Origin: Microbacteriaceae bacterium
GTDB taxonomy: Bacteria; Actinomycetota; Actinomycetes; Actinomycetales; Microbacteriaceae
Direction: 5' to 3'
Length of the DNA: 39,125 bases
Assembly: GCA_029979375.1 (NCBI GenBank)
Contig: JAPOHQ010000002.1
Coordinates: 1 to 39,125, forward strand
A program made the position numbers and the translations under genes. The notes beneath the pieces are model-generated. The model worked only from the letters and a program-made list of their open reading frames with translations. It was not told the DNA's origin and did no database searches. Of this stretch, positions 1 through 9,492 are shown in pieces; position 1 is the first letter of the stretch, and the number at the start of each line of letters is the position of its first letter.

Positions 1-804
1 ATGGATTGCTCCTCCCCCTATGCGATGGCCTCTGTCATTGACAACAAGAGCGAGTTCGATATCTCCACCGGCAACGATGCCGATGCCGACCGGCACGGAA
101 TCGTTACCGCCGATTCGGGTCTAATGAACCCCAACCACTACCTAGCTGTCGCAATCGAGTATCTCTTCAGGGAGCGCGATGGCTGGGATGAAGATGCCGG
201 CATCGGCAAGACCATGGTCTCCTCATCGATGATCGACCGAGTTGCCGAGGACCTGGGGCGAAAGCTCGTCGAGGTGCCGGTGGGTTTCAAGTGGTTCGTG
301 CCCGGTCTGAGCTCAGGTTCGCTTGGTTTTGGAGGCGAAGAGAGCGCGGGGGCATCCTTCTTGCGAAAGAACGGCCAGGCCTGGTCAACCGACAAGGACG
401 GCATCTTGCTCTGCCTCTTGGCGGCTGAAATTGAGGCCGTCACCGGCTCTTCGCCATCGGAGCTATATGCCGACCTCACCACTCGCTTTGGTGAGCCCCA
501 CTACAAGCGAATCGATGCACCCGCTGACCTGGACAAGAAGTCGAGGCTGTCCAAGCTCTCGGAGCGGGACATCAGCGCAACCAAGCTGGCAGGCGAGAGC
601 ATCAGCAAGATTGAAACAAAGGCCGCATATGGTGGCTCTCTGGGTGGGGTGAAGGTGAGCACCGAGAACAGCTGGTTCGCGGCCAGGCCATCGGGAACAG
701 AAAACGTCTACAAGATCTATGCGGAGAGCTTCAATGGATCCGGTCACCTCGAGGAGGTTTTGAGCGAAGCTCAGTCCAAAGTCGATTCGGTGATCTCTGG
801 ATAG
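1..804 (+). CDS. pgm: Phosphoglucomutase (alpha-D-glucose-phosphate type), C-terminal part; 5' end outside window
   Basis: [13 protein letters not shown] sugar-phosphate-binding/metal loop and [18 protein letters not shown]-terminal phosphate-binding motif of the phosphohexomutase superfamily. Confidence 0.9.
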   Translation: MDCSSPYAMASVIDNKSEFDISTGNDADADRHGIVTADSGLMNPNHYLAVAIEYLFRERDGWDEDAGIGKTMVSSSMIDRVAEDLGRKLVEVPVGFKWFVPGLSSGSLGFGGEESAGASFLRKNGQAWSTDKDGILLCLLAAEIEAVTGSSPSELYADLTTRFGEPHYKRIDAPADLDKKSRLSKLSERDISATKLAGESISKIETKAAYGGSLGGVKVSTENSWFAARPSGTENVYKIYAESFNGSGHLEEVLSEAQSKVDSVISG

Positions 805-1604
805 TTCTCGGCGGCTGGATAACCCCAGAAGTCTTCTAAGGTGTGTATTCCGTCTTGGGAATACTTCCTTGCAATATCAATCCCGACATAGCGCAAGTGC
901 CATGGCTCATAGGTGTAGCCGGTGACAGCAGTTGTGTCCTGCTCGTATCTGACTATGTAGCCAAATCGCCATGAGTTGTCGGCAATCCATTTACCTGCCA
1001 CGGTGTCCCCAAAGCACTGCATGATCGCGCAACCTTGGGCGGGGACTGAGACATCAACCGCCAGCCCTGTCTGGTGTTCGGAGTAACCGGCTTTCGCGGA
1101 TCGAACCAGAGCCTCCGCCTCGCCGTACTGCTCAGTCTTTGAAACGAACAGGTCCTTTTGATACTCATAGGAGCGATAGGCGGAGTTTACGAACAACTGC
1201 CCAACCCCTTCGCTAAACATCTCCGCTGCCATCTGCTCAAGGGCCGTTGCTGCCACATTTCTAAGCTCAAGTCCGCGGGAGTTGTCCAAAGCCTCGGATG
1301 AGGCGACCTCTCTGACTTTGGGTTCAAAGTCCAAAGGCGATAGCGGGCGGTGCTTATTCACCACTACCCACTCGCTTCCAGCAAAGCCGGTTGCCAGCCT
1401 TGGATACAAATAGTCAGTTAGCTCCAGGGTGGGCGGAGTCCAACCCTGCTCGACTCTGGCTGCTCTGCGCTGCTCCAGGATCTCGAAGTTAGGAGCCCCG
1501 AACGAAACTCCCTGGAAAATCAGGGCAAAGCCGACGCCTGCGGCAACCACAGGGGGCAGAAAAACAAAGGCTGGTTTTCTGACCAGAGGAGTAGTCTTTG
1601 ACAC
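771..1604 (-). CDS. D-alanyl-D-alanine carboxypeptidase, VanY/M15 family, N-terminal membrane anchor
   Basis: [13 protein letters not shown]...[12 protein letters not shown]...EPWHLRYVG motifs of M15B peptidases; hydrophobic N-terminus; GTG start. Confidence 0.88.
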   Translation of the reverse strand: MSKTTPLVRKPAFVFLPPVVAAGVGFALIFQGVSFGAPNFEILEQRRAARVEQGWTPPTLELTDYLYPRLATGFAGSEWVVVNKHRPLSPLDFEPKVREVASSEALDNSRGLELRNVAATALEQMAAEMFSEGVGQLFVNSAYRSYEYQKDLFVSKTEQYGEAEALVRSAKAGYSEHQTGLAVDVSVPAQGCAIMQCFGDTVAGKWIADNSWRFGYIVRYEQDTTAVTGYTYEPWHLRYVGIDIARKYSQDGIHTLEDFWGYPAAENYPEITESTLD

Positions 1605-1631
1605 CTCTAAACACTAAATCTTGGAAGCTAA

Positions 1632-3314
1632 TTGTCCTCTACTTCTAGGCGGGAAGCCGCAAAACTCGCAGCTCAGTCTGGCGAGATGAATCACAAGCAA
1701 ATTTGGATCGTCCTTATTGGACTCATGTCGGGAATGTTTCTGGCAGCCCTGGATCAGTCGGTGGTCTCGGCCGCGATGCGAACCATTGCCGATGACCTTG
1801 GAGGCCTATCGCTGCAGGCGTGGGCAACCACCGCATACCTCATTACCTCAACCATCACCACACCGATCTACGGCAAGCTCGGAGACATCTTCGGTCGCAG
1901 ACCAGTGTTCCTGGCAGCCATCATCATCTTCATCCTCGGTTCGGTTACCACCGGGTTTGCAACCTCGATGTATGAGCTGGCCGCCTTCCGGGCGTTCCAG
2001 GGCCTAGGTGCTGGAGGACTCTTTTCGCTGGCTCTGACTATCGTCGCCGACATCGTTCCTCCCAGAGAGCGAGCCCGCTACCAGGGCATGTTCCTGGCGG
2101 TCTTCGGATCTTCCTCACTGCTCGGACCGGTCATTGGCGGAACGCTTGCCGGCATCGATGAGTTCCTCTTCGTGGAGGGTTGGCGCTGGATCTTCTTGAT
2201 GAACATCCCAATTGGTGCTCTCTCGCTGTTCATGGTGATTTCGTTCCTGCATGTTCCTCACACTCCGAGAAAGCAGAAGATTGACTGGTGGGGAGCCGCC
2301 ACAATCATCCTGGCAACAGTGCCGTTGCTTCTGGTTGCCGAGCAGGGACGCGAGTGGGGTTGGGGTTCAACCCTTGCAATCGCGATGTATGTCACCGGAG
2401 CAATCGGAATCGTCTCGTTCATCCTCATCGAAAAGAAGATGGGAGAGAGCGCACTGATTCCGCTCTCCATTTTCAAGAGCAAGACTTTCGCGAGGACTCA
2501 GGTGCTCGGATTCATCATCGGAATGGGCATGTTCGGCGGAATGATCATCATCCCGCTGATCATTCAGGTTGTTTATGGCGTCAGCCCAACAATGACGGGC
2601 TTCATGATGCTGCCCATGGTTCTGGGCATGATGGTCTCCACGGTGAGCGCCGGGCGGATCACCGCCAAGACCGGAAAGTATCGAATCTTCTTCAACACCG
2701 GAACCGCAACGCTGTTCTTCGGATACCTCTATATGGTGCTGGTCCTCGAGGCAGACATTCCGCTCTGGGTGGTTGCGATGGGAATGGTCTTGGTGGGACT
2801 GGGTCTTGGGCAGCTGATGCAAACCACCATGGTTGCCTCTCAAAACGCAGTCCCCGCAAAGGACATCGGAGTTGCGACCTCCTCTGCAACATTCTTCAGG
2901 CAGATGGGCGGAACTCTTGGCGTTGCCGTGTTTATGTCGATTCTGTTTAACCAGGTGGCCGACAAGATTATTGAGGCCTTCTCCAAGCCCGAGGTTGTTG
3001 CCGGCATCCAGCAGGCTGTCCAGGATCCAGCCGTCCTATCCGACCCTGCAAACAAGGAAATCCTTGGGGTTCTGCAAGCTGGAGGTGGGGCAGCCTCCGA
3101 TGTCACCAATGACAGCTCGTTCCTCATTGGCGCGGATGACCGGCTAACGCTGCCATTCCGAATGGGATTCGTTGAGTCGTCGCTAACAGTCTTCTTGATT
3201 GCCGGCATCATCATCGGAGTCGGCTTCGTAATCAGCTGGTTTATCAAGGAAGTCCCGCTCAGGGACAAAAGTGCATCTCAAGAGGCAGCAGAGCAAGCGG
3301 GAATGTCCCACTAG
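1632..3314 (+). CDS. MFS transporter, DHA2 (EmrB/QacA) drug efflux family, 14 TM
   Basis: LDQSVVSAAMRTIADDLGG, GKLGDIFGRRPVF, multiple TM segments; start codon uncertain (TTG 1632 or ATG 1686). Confidence 0.9.
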   Translation: MSSTSRREAAKLAAQSGEMNHKQIWIVLIGLMSGMFLAALDQSVVSAAMRTIADDLGGLSLQAWATTAYLITSTITTPIYGKLGDIFGRRPVFLAAIIIFILGSVTTGFATSMYELAAFRAFQGLGAGGLFSLALTIVADIVPPRERARYQGMFLAVFGSSSLLGPVIGGTLAGIDEFLFVEGWRWIFLMNIPIGALSLFMVISFLHVPHTPRKQKIDWWGAATIILATVPLLLVAEQGREWGWGSTLAIAMYVTGAIGIVSFILIEKKMGESALIPLSIFKSKTFARTQVLGFIIGMGMFGGMIIIPLIIQVVYGVSPTMTGFMMLPMVLGMMVSTVSAGRITAKTGKYRIFFNTGTATLFFGYLYMVLVLEADIPLWVVAMGMVLVGLGLGQLMQTTMVASQNAVPAKDIGVATSSATFFRQMGGTLGVAVFMSILFNQVADKIIEAFSKPEVVAGIQQAVQDPAVLSDPANKEILGVLQAGGGAASDVTNDSSFLIGADDRLTLPFRMGFVESSLTVFLIAGIIIGVGFVISWFIKEVPLRDKSASQEAAEQAGMSH

Positions 3315-3337
3315 CTAGGCTGGTTCTTAGAAACAAA

Positions 3338-3425
3338 CACGGGAGTCCGGCTTACCGGGCTGAGAGGAAGACAAAAGGTCTTCGACCGTCAAACCTGATC
3401 TGGGTAATGCCAGCGCAGGGAGAGG
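3338..3425 (+). ncRNA. TPP (THI-box) riboswitch aptamer
   Basis: CGGGAGTCCGG..CCGGGCTGAGAGG....CGACCGTCAAACCTGATCTGGGTAATGCCAGCGCAGGGA matches the thi-box core; lies directly upstream of thiB. Confidence 0.96.
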
Positions 3426-3429
3426 TCTA

Positions 3430-3456
3430 TCCCGTGCCTAACAGACGAAAGGCACG
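3430..3456 (+). promoter_or_regulatory. Putative riboswitch expression platform (SD-sequestering hairpin)
   Basis: CGTGCC (3433-3438) pairs perfectly with GGCACG (3451-3456), burying part of SD GAAAGG (3447-3452) before TTG 3460; TCCCGTG 3430-3436 can alternatively pair with CACGGGA 3338-3344. Confidence 0.7.
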
Positions 3457-3459
3457 CAA

Positions 3460-4407
3460 TTGAAGAAACTAATTGCACTCATAGCACCACTAGTCCTGCT
3501 TGCTGGATGCAGCTCGACTCCGGATACTGTCCGACTAGCCGCCCACGACTCCTTCGTTATCAGCGATGAGCTAATTACAAAGTTCGAGGAACAATCTGGA
3601 TACGAACTGGAAATCATCCGCCTCGGGGACACTGGTTCCATGACGAACCAGCTGATCTTGACTGCGAATGCCCCAATCGCTGATGCGTTCTTTGGCATCG
3701 ACAACACCTTTGTCTCCCTCGCGGTAGATGCAGGGATCGTCAAGGGCGAGCTGAGCGAAATCGACTATTCGGATGTCTGCTTCAATTACGACATTGAATG
3801 GTTTGAGACCGCCGGCATCGAGCCGCCAAAGTCTTGGCGTTCCCTGATCGACAGTAAATATGCATCGCTTGTGGTCGTCACAAATCCCAGACTCTCCTCG
3901 CCAGGTCTAGCTTTCCTGGCCACGACCTTTGCAGGCTTCGAAACCGATGCCGAGGTCTTTGAGTATTGGCGCAACCTAAGAGACAACGGCCTGAGGGTCT
4001 CAGGAAGCTGGGAAGACGCCTACTTCTCTGACTTCACCCGTTATGGCGGAGACAGGCCAATTGTCCTGAGCTACGCCTCCTCGCCAGCGGCCGAGGTGGA
4101 TGATGGTGAGGCGAAGACTGCAGCGCTGACGATCGAATGCTTCAGGCAAGTTGAATACGCGGGTGTGATCGAAAACTCTGCCAACACAGCGGGTGCCAGC
4201 CAGCTGGTTGAGTTCATGCTCAGCGACGACTTCCAGCGCTCGGTTCCAGAGGCGATGTATGTCTATCCAGCCGTTGAAGGCACTGACATTCCGGCTTCTT
4301 GGGCCGAGCACGCCCAAGGTGCCACGAGCACCCTTGGCGAAGCGGCCGAGGTAGAGGCGAACCGAGAACGCTGGCTGAAGGACTGGTCGGACGTCTTTGA
4401 CAACTAG
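3460..4407 (+). CDS. thiB: Thiamine ABC transporter substrate-binding lipoprotein
   Basis: Lipobox LLAGC; thiB-like body (LGDTGSMTNQLILTANAPIADAFFGIDNTF); downstream of TPP riboswitch. Confidence 0.9.
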   Translation: MKKLIALIAPLVLLAGCSSTPDTVRLAAHDSFVISDELITKFEEQSGYELEIIRLGDTGSMTNQLILTANAPIADAFFGIDNTFVSLAVDAGIVKGELSEIDYSDVCFNYDIEWFETAGIEPPKSWRSLIDSKYASLVVVTNPRLSSPGLAFLATTFAGFETDAEVFEYWRNLRDNGLRVSGSWEDAYFSDFTRYGGDRPIVLSYASSPAAEVDDGEAKTAALTIECFRQVEYAGVIENSANTAGASQLVEFMLSDDFQRSVPEAMYVYPAVEGTDIPASWAEHAQGATSTLGEAAEVEANRERWLKDWSDVFDN

Positions 4408-5806
4408 CCTCGAGCTCTTCGGCACCACCGCGCTGATTGCACTGGTCAGCGCATTGGGTGCTGCCGTGATTGGCTACCCCGTTGGCAATTGGCTAGCGAG
4501 CCTGGCTGGATCGATGAAGCGTTGGCTGGGTGCGGCACTTCTCTTGCCCTTTCTCTTGCCGCCTTTTCTGGTAGCGATGGCGCTCGCGCCACTGCGGAGT
4601 AGGGAATTAGATTCCATAAACGGAATACTTTGGATAGTTGCAGCGCACCTTCTAATGAACATTGGGTTCATGGCTCGAACCGTGTCTTCCCTGGCCGTTC
4701 CAATCGAGCAGCATGAGGCGGCTCAGCTTGATGGAGCGAGTGCGATCCAGACAAGGCTGCAGGTGTTGTTGCCGCAGCAGCTGCCTGGGCTGGCAGCCGC
4801 GACCCTGCTGGTCGCTCTCTATTCGGCCACCTCCTACGGTCTGGTTCTGATTCTCGGTAGGGGTGCCGTGAGGACCTTAGAGACCGAGATCGCCCAAGCT
4901 GCCCTTCGAGAGCTGGACTTGGTTGGTGCCGGAACGTTGGCGCTGATGCAGACGCTCTTGACCATTGCTCTATTCTTGTTGGCTCGCAGGCTCGGGGCCG
5001 AACCAAGCCCGCTGTTTGGTGATAGCTACAGCCCAAAGAGCAAGCTGGGATCTGTTTTTGGCCTAATAACTTTGGTAGCCATAGGCTTCCTGATTTGGCA
5101 GGTGGGTAGCAAGGCCTTCCTGCTTGGGGAGGGTTTGATTGCGAATCTCGAACTGCTTTCCACCAGAGGAGCGAGAGATGTATTAAACATCTCGTTGATT
5201 GATGCTGGAGTAAATAGCCTGAGAAACCTTCTGGTGGCACTGTTGATTTCAGTCCCCATCGCCTGGCTGCTCTCCGGGAGCAAACGGGCGAGGGTTTGGT
5301 ACCTGCTGCCGATTGGAGTTTCACCGGTCGTTTTCGGACTGGCATTTCTGGTGATCTCCGGCTATCTCCCGCAAAGCCTCCGTGGCTGGTGGATTGTTCC
5401 GCTGGTGCAATCGCTCTTCTTGATCCCGCTGGGTTATCAGATATTGAGGCCCGCAAGGCAGTCGATTGAGCCTGAGATTCTCGAGGCCGCGACCATGGAT
5501 GGCGCTGGCACTCTTAGACGATCGCTGTCAATCGAAATGCCCGTGCTGACGAGGCCAATGATGGCTGCAGTGGCCTTTGTTTCGCTCGCATCACTCGGAG
5601 AGTTTGGGGCGGCAAGTTTCCTGGCCTACGGCTCGGATGCAACCCTGCCGCTTGTTATGTATCGGTTGATCTCTCGCCCGGGCGAGGAGAACCTCGCGAT
5701 GGCGATGACGGCTGCGTTGCTCTTTATCGCCCTGGCACTAATTGTGGTGGTGGCTATCTCTAGAGAAGCTCGAACTGAGCACCGGCCTTATTTAGCCGAT
5801 CGCTAA
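4397..5806 (+). CDS. thiP: Thiamine ABC transporter permease, two fused permease domains
   Basis: Overlaps thiB end; EAAQLDGASAIQT and EAATMDGAGTLRR EAA-loop motifs, one per half. Confidence 0.88.
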   Translation: MTTSLELFGTTALIALVSALGAAVIGYPVGNWLASLAGSMKRWLGAALLLPFLLPPFLVAMALAPLRSRELDSINGILWIVAAHLLMNIGFMARTVSSLAVPIEQHEAAQLDGASAIQTRLQVLLPQQLPGLAAATLLVALYSATSYGLVLILGRGAVRTLETEIAQAALRELDLVGAGTLALMQTLLTIALFLLARRLGAEPSPLFGDSYSPKSKLGSVFGLITLVAIGFLIWQVGSKAFLLGEGLIANLELLSTRGARDVLNISLIDAGVNSLRNLLVALLISVPIAWLLSGSKRARVWYLLPIGVSPVVFGLAFLVISGYLPQSLRGWWIVPLVQSLFLIPLGYQILRPARQSIEPEILEAATMDGAGTLRRSLSIEMPVLTRPMMAAVAFVSLASLGEFGAASFLAYGSDATLPLVMYRLISRPGEENLAMAMTAALLFIALALIVVVAISREARTEHRPYLADR

Positions 5807-6593
5807 TTATCCCGATCGCCTCTTCGGATTCATCAACGAGCGTGAAGCTTCGGCCGAGTTTGTGGGCGACGGCACCTGTCGTGCCACTGCCCGCGAAGAA
5901 GTCCAGGACCCTATCTCCGGGCTTGGATGAGGCCTGAATAATTCTTCGCAGGATGCCCTCTGGCTTTTGAGTTGGATAGCCGGTCTTCTCCTTGCCAGTG
6001 GGCGAGACGATGGTGTGCCACCAAACATCTGTAGGAAGCTTTCCCTTTTCGGCCTTTTCAGGAGTGACAAGCCCTGGTGCCATATACGGCTCCCTGTCCA
6101 CCTCGGATGAATCAAAGAAGTAGTTCTGTGGATCCTTGACGTAAACCAAGATCGTGTCGTGTTTCGAGGGCCACCGGCCCTTGGCCTTACCGCCATAGTC
6201 GTAGGCCCAAATGATCTCATTCAGGAAATTGGCCCGGCCGAAGATCTCATCCAACATGACCTTGGCGTAATGGGCCTCGCGGTAATCCAGATGCAAATAA
6301 AGCGTTCCGTCGGCGGTCAAAAGTCGCCTGGCCTCTTCAAGCCGTGGTCTCAGGAAACCGAGGTAGTCATCAAAGCTGTCCTGATAGCTGTGCTCGGCTT
6401 GAACCACCTGCTCGTAGCGCTGACCCTTGAAGCCTCCCGTGCCACTTTCAGACTTGATTGACTTCCTGGTCTGCCTGACCTGCTGCCTTCCGGTGTTGAA
6501 CGGAGGGTCGATGTAGATCAGTCGATAGCTCTCAGATGGCATAGATTTGAGAGCACTTAGGTTATCGGCGTGAATCACCTGGTTCCCAGACAC
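5760..6593 (-). CDS. Orphan site-specific DNA methyltransferase, beta-class order
   Basis: Motif IV DPPFNTG near N-terminus, motif I VLDFFAGSGTTGAVAHKLGR near C-terminus; GTG start. Confidence 0.9.
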   Translation of the reverse strand: MSGNQVIHADNLSALKSMPSESYRLIYIDPPFNTGRQQVRQTRKSIKSESGTGGFKGQRYEQVVQAEHSYQDSFDDYLGFLRPRLEEARRLLTADGTLYLHLDYREAHYAKVMLDEIFGRANFLNEIIWAYDYGGKAKGRWPSKHDTILVYVKDPQNYFFDSSEVDREPYMAPGLVTPEKAEKGKLPTDVWWHTIVSPTGKEKTGYPTQKPEGILRRIIQASSKPGDRVLDFFAGSGTTGAVAHKLGRSFTLVDESEEAIGIISDRLNKAGAQFELL

Positions 6594-6610
6594 GAGAAGA
6601 GATTAACAGC

Positions 6611-6940
6611 ATGAGCACAAATGTTGTCCACGACATCGAGAACCACAGATATGAGATCTACCTCGATGAGGAGCGCGTTGGCCTTATGGACTACACCCTC
6701 AACCCCGGGGAGATCCACCTTGTGCATACCGAGGTCAACCCTGAGCACCAGGGAAAGAACCTCGCGGCCATACTGCTAAGGGAGTCGCTGAGCGACATTA
6801 GGGAACGGGGTACCGAGAAGGTGGTTCCGGTCTGTTCCTACACCGTTCGCTACATGGAGAAGCACCAGGAAACCCAAGACCTGCTGCTAAATCCGATTGA
6901 AGAGGCTATTGCTCAGTGCCGCTGGTACAAGAAGAACTAG
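6611..6940 (+). CDS. Small GNAT-like N-acetyltransferase (YidJ/Gtn-like)
   Basis: NPEHQGKNLAAILLRESLSDIRERGTEKVVPVCSYTVRYMEKH is typical of the short GNAT family. Confidence 0.82.
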   Translation: MSTNVVHDIENHRYEIYLDEERVGLMDYTLNPGEIHLVHTEVNPEHQGKNLAAILLRESLSDIRERGTEKVVPVCSYTVRYMEKHQETQDLLLNPIEEAIAQCRWYKKN

Positions 6941-7488
6941 TCCCAATTACTTGGAGCGGGTTCCTTACCCTTCGGCAACTGAACATTCTTCGCCCACTCA
7001 ACAATCCACTTCGGAAGCTCAGGCTTCTCGCCAGGCCAGCCACCTGAACCCTCCATCACCTCATCAGGGGTGAGGGTGCCCCAGGATCGCTTGAGGAATC
7101 GGCCGCGCATGATGGCCCGGGCATAAATCTCGCCATCCCGCACGAATCGCTGCTCAATGTAATAGGCGATTTCATCCCAACCCAAGACCTTGGTCTCCAA
7201 GCTGAACTTCTGCCATGGCAGTAGCGCCTTGCGATAGCTAATAGTGGAGTTGACAACGATTGGGAACCAGCCGAGCTTGTTCCACTTCTGCCAGATGCCA
7301 CTTCTGAGTCCCTGGTCATAACGGCCGATGTCCATGAGGGTCAAAAAGACGCCGTTGTTCATGTGGTTATAGATATCCAGATCGGTGGGCCAAACCCGCA
7401 GCTCAAGCCTCGATACCTCATTGATCTTCACCGCTGGCCGACGTCGCCAGGTGAGCCAAACGTGCAGGATGCGGAACCAGAGCTTCAC
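6937..7488 (-). CDS. Hotdog-fold thioesterase family protein
   Basis: RVWPTDLDIYNHMNNGVFLTLMDIGRYD and later hotdog-like segment; ATGA overlap with upstream M13 gene. Confidence 0.82.
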   Translation of the reverse strand: MKLWFRILHVWLTWRRRPAVKINEVSRLELRVWPTDLDIYNHMNNGVFLTLMDIGRYDQGLRSGIWQKWNKLGWFPIVVNSTISYRKALLPWQKFSLETKVLGWDEIAYYIEQRFVRDGEIYARAIMRGRFLKRSWGTLTPDEVMEGSGGWPGEKPELPKWIVEWAKNVQLPKGKEPAPSNWD

Positions 7489-9449
7489 CAGATCACCACG
7501 CGCTGCTCAGGCTCCAGCCACATGCCATCGCCGGGCTGGGTCTGAAAGGCCTCGTGGAAAACATCAAGGTTCTTGGCAACCTGGTTGGCCCTGAACTCCG
7601 GTGGTGAGTGCGGGTCTACCGCAAGCCGCTGAATGGTTATCTCGTCACGGCCCTTGGTTCTCCAGCACTGCGCCCAGCCCATCAAAAAGCGCTGGGCCGC
7701 GGTTAGGCCATCGATTACCGGCGGTTCCTTACCCTCAAGCGAGAGCAGGTAGGCCTTCCAGGCGATGCCTAGACCACCAAGGTCTCCGATGTTCTCGCCA
7801 ATCGTCAGTTCGCCATTTACCTTATGTTTCTCATCCAGCTGCTCAGGAGTGAGCTCCGAATACTGCGCGATTAGGGAGCCGGTGCGAGCCTCGAATGCCT
7901 TGCGGTCAGCCTCTGTCCACCATGACACCAAACGGCCATCGCCGTCATACTTTGAACCCTGGTCGTCAAAGCCGTGCCCAATCTCGTGGCCGATGACCGC
8001 TCCGATTCCTCCGAAGTTAATTGCATCATCAGCCTCTGGGGAGAAGAAGGGTGGCTGCAGGATCGCTGCGGGAAACACGATCTCGTTTAGGCCGGGATTG
8101 TAGTAGGCATTCACGGTCTGCGGAGTCATGTGCCACTCATCGCGATCGATTGGCGAACCAATCTTGTTTGAGTGGTAGTCAAACTCCCAGCTGGAGACTC
8201 GCTGCACGTTGCCGACCAGGTCGTCCGAGTCAACGGCAATCGAGGAGTAGTTCTTCCACTTGACCGGGTACCCAATCTTTGGTGTGAACTTGGAGAGCTT
8301 TGTCAGGGCCTTCGCCTTGGTCTCATCGGTCATCCAGTCGAGGGCCTTGATGCTTTTCTCATATGCCTGAACCAAGTAGTCCACCAGCTGATCCATGCGC
8401 TCCTTGGAACTAGGAGGAAAGTGCTTTGCCACATAGAGCTGCCCGACGGCCTCTCCAAGCGACCCTTCGATTAGGCTCACTGCTCGCTTCCAACGGGGAC
8501 GGTTCGTAGGCTGCCCGGTTAGCTTCTGACCATAGAAGCGGAACCGCTCATCGACAAACTCCTTGGAGAGGTATGCCGCATAACTTGAGACCACGTTCCA
8601 AGAGAGCCAGAGCTTTAGGGTTTCTAGGGAATCCTCGGTAACCACCTCATCCAAGCCTTCAAAGAACGAAGGCATCATCACTACATTCCATTCCAGTAAT
8701 GAATCAGACAGGTCTGCACCTGCGAGGTATTCGCTCCAGAGAATGTTTTTGCTCAGAGCCTGCAGGTCAGCTGCGCTCTTGAGGTTGTAAGTCTTTTCGG
8801 CATCCCTAGAAGCAACTCGGTCCCAGTGCTTGGCCGCGATCTTCTTTTCAAGCTCGAAGATTTCATCCGCCGCAGCTTCAGCAGCCGCTGCATCCCAACC
8901 GGCGAGGGAAAGCATCTTTGAGATGTGGGGGACGTACTCGGACCTGATCTCTTCATACTTCTCATCTGTGTAGTACTCGCGATCGGGTAGCCCGATGCCC
9001 CCCTGATATAGATGAATCAGGTAGCGCTCTGGGTCTCCTGGGTCATTGTCGACATAGCTTCCCCAGAGGCCTCCAACCCCGCGACGCTCGAGGGAGCCGA
9101 GCAGATGGAAGAACTCGGTTAAGTTCGCAACGGCGCTGACCTCATCCAGCATCGGGACCAATGGCGCAGCCCCGAGCTTTTCGATGAGGTCCTCGTTCAT
9201 AAAGCTGTTGTAAAGATCTCCAAGCTGCCTTGCGGTTGCTGAATCGGGATTCTTTGCTGCATCCTCGATGAGCTCCCTCACGGCAAGCTCTGAGTCATCG
9301 GCAAGCATGTGGAAGCTGCCATAGATGGCCTTGTCTTCGGGGATGTCGGTTTCATCCAACCACTTGCCATTGACGTGCCTGAAAAGGTCGTCCTGGACTC
9401 TAACTGACTCTTTGATTGCGGCTTTATCCAGCCCTGGCTTCATAGACAT
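7485..9449 (-). CDS. M13 family metallopeptidase (PepO/neprilysin-like)
   Basis: [22 protein letters not shown] zinc motif and [26 protein letters not shown] extends to 9512 but MSMKPGL start at 9449 preferred. Confidence 0.93.
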   Translation of the reverse strand: MSMKPGLDKAAIKESVRVQDDLFRHVNGKWLDETDIPEDKAIYGSFHMLADDSELAVRELIEDAAKNPDSATARQLGDLYNSFMNEDLIEKLGAAPLVPMLDEVSAVANLTEFFHLLGSLERRGVGGLWGSYVDNDPGDPERYLIHLYQGGIGLPDREYYTDEKYEEIRSEYVPHISKMLSLAGWDAAAAEAAADEIFELEKKIAAKHWDRVASRDAEKTYNLKSAADLQALSKNILWSEYLAGADLSDSLLEWNVVMMPSFFEGLDEVVTEDSLETLKLWLSWNVVSSYAAYLSKEFVDERFRFYGQKLTGQPTNRPRWKRAVSLIEGSLGEAVGQLYVAKHFPPSSKERMDQLVDYLVQAYEKSIKALDWMTDETKAKALTKLSKFTPKIGYPVKWKNYSSIAVDSDDLVGNVQRVSSWEFDYHSNKIGSPIDRDEWHMTPQTVNAYYNPGLNEIVFPAAILQPPFFSPEADDAINFGGIGAVIGHEIGHGFDDQGSKYDGDGRLVSWWTEADRKAFEARTGSLIAQYSELTPEQLDEKHKVNGELTIGENIGDLGGLGIAWKAYLLSLEGKEPPVIDGLTAAQRFLMGWAQCWRTKGRDEITIQRLAVDPHSPPEFRANQVAKNLDVFHEAFQTQPGDGMWLEPEQRVVIW

Positions 9450-9492
9450 AGCCCCTAGTCTAGGCATTTCCTCAAAGGCTAAACTGGGGCTG

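Noticed and set aside
2288-2950. 220-aa plus-strand ORF inside the MFS gene
   Set aside because: Alternate frame of the DHA2 transporter, His/Arg/Asn-rich and without domain features.
4668-5456. 262-aa minus-strand ORF opposite thiP
   Set aside because: Low-complexity, Arg/Ser/Pro-rich shadow translation; thiP is well supported on the other strand.
9325-9492. N-terminal extension of TrhO
   Set aside because: The translated extension is antisense to the M13 gene; the family N-terminus [18 protein letters not shown] begins at 9493.
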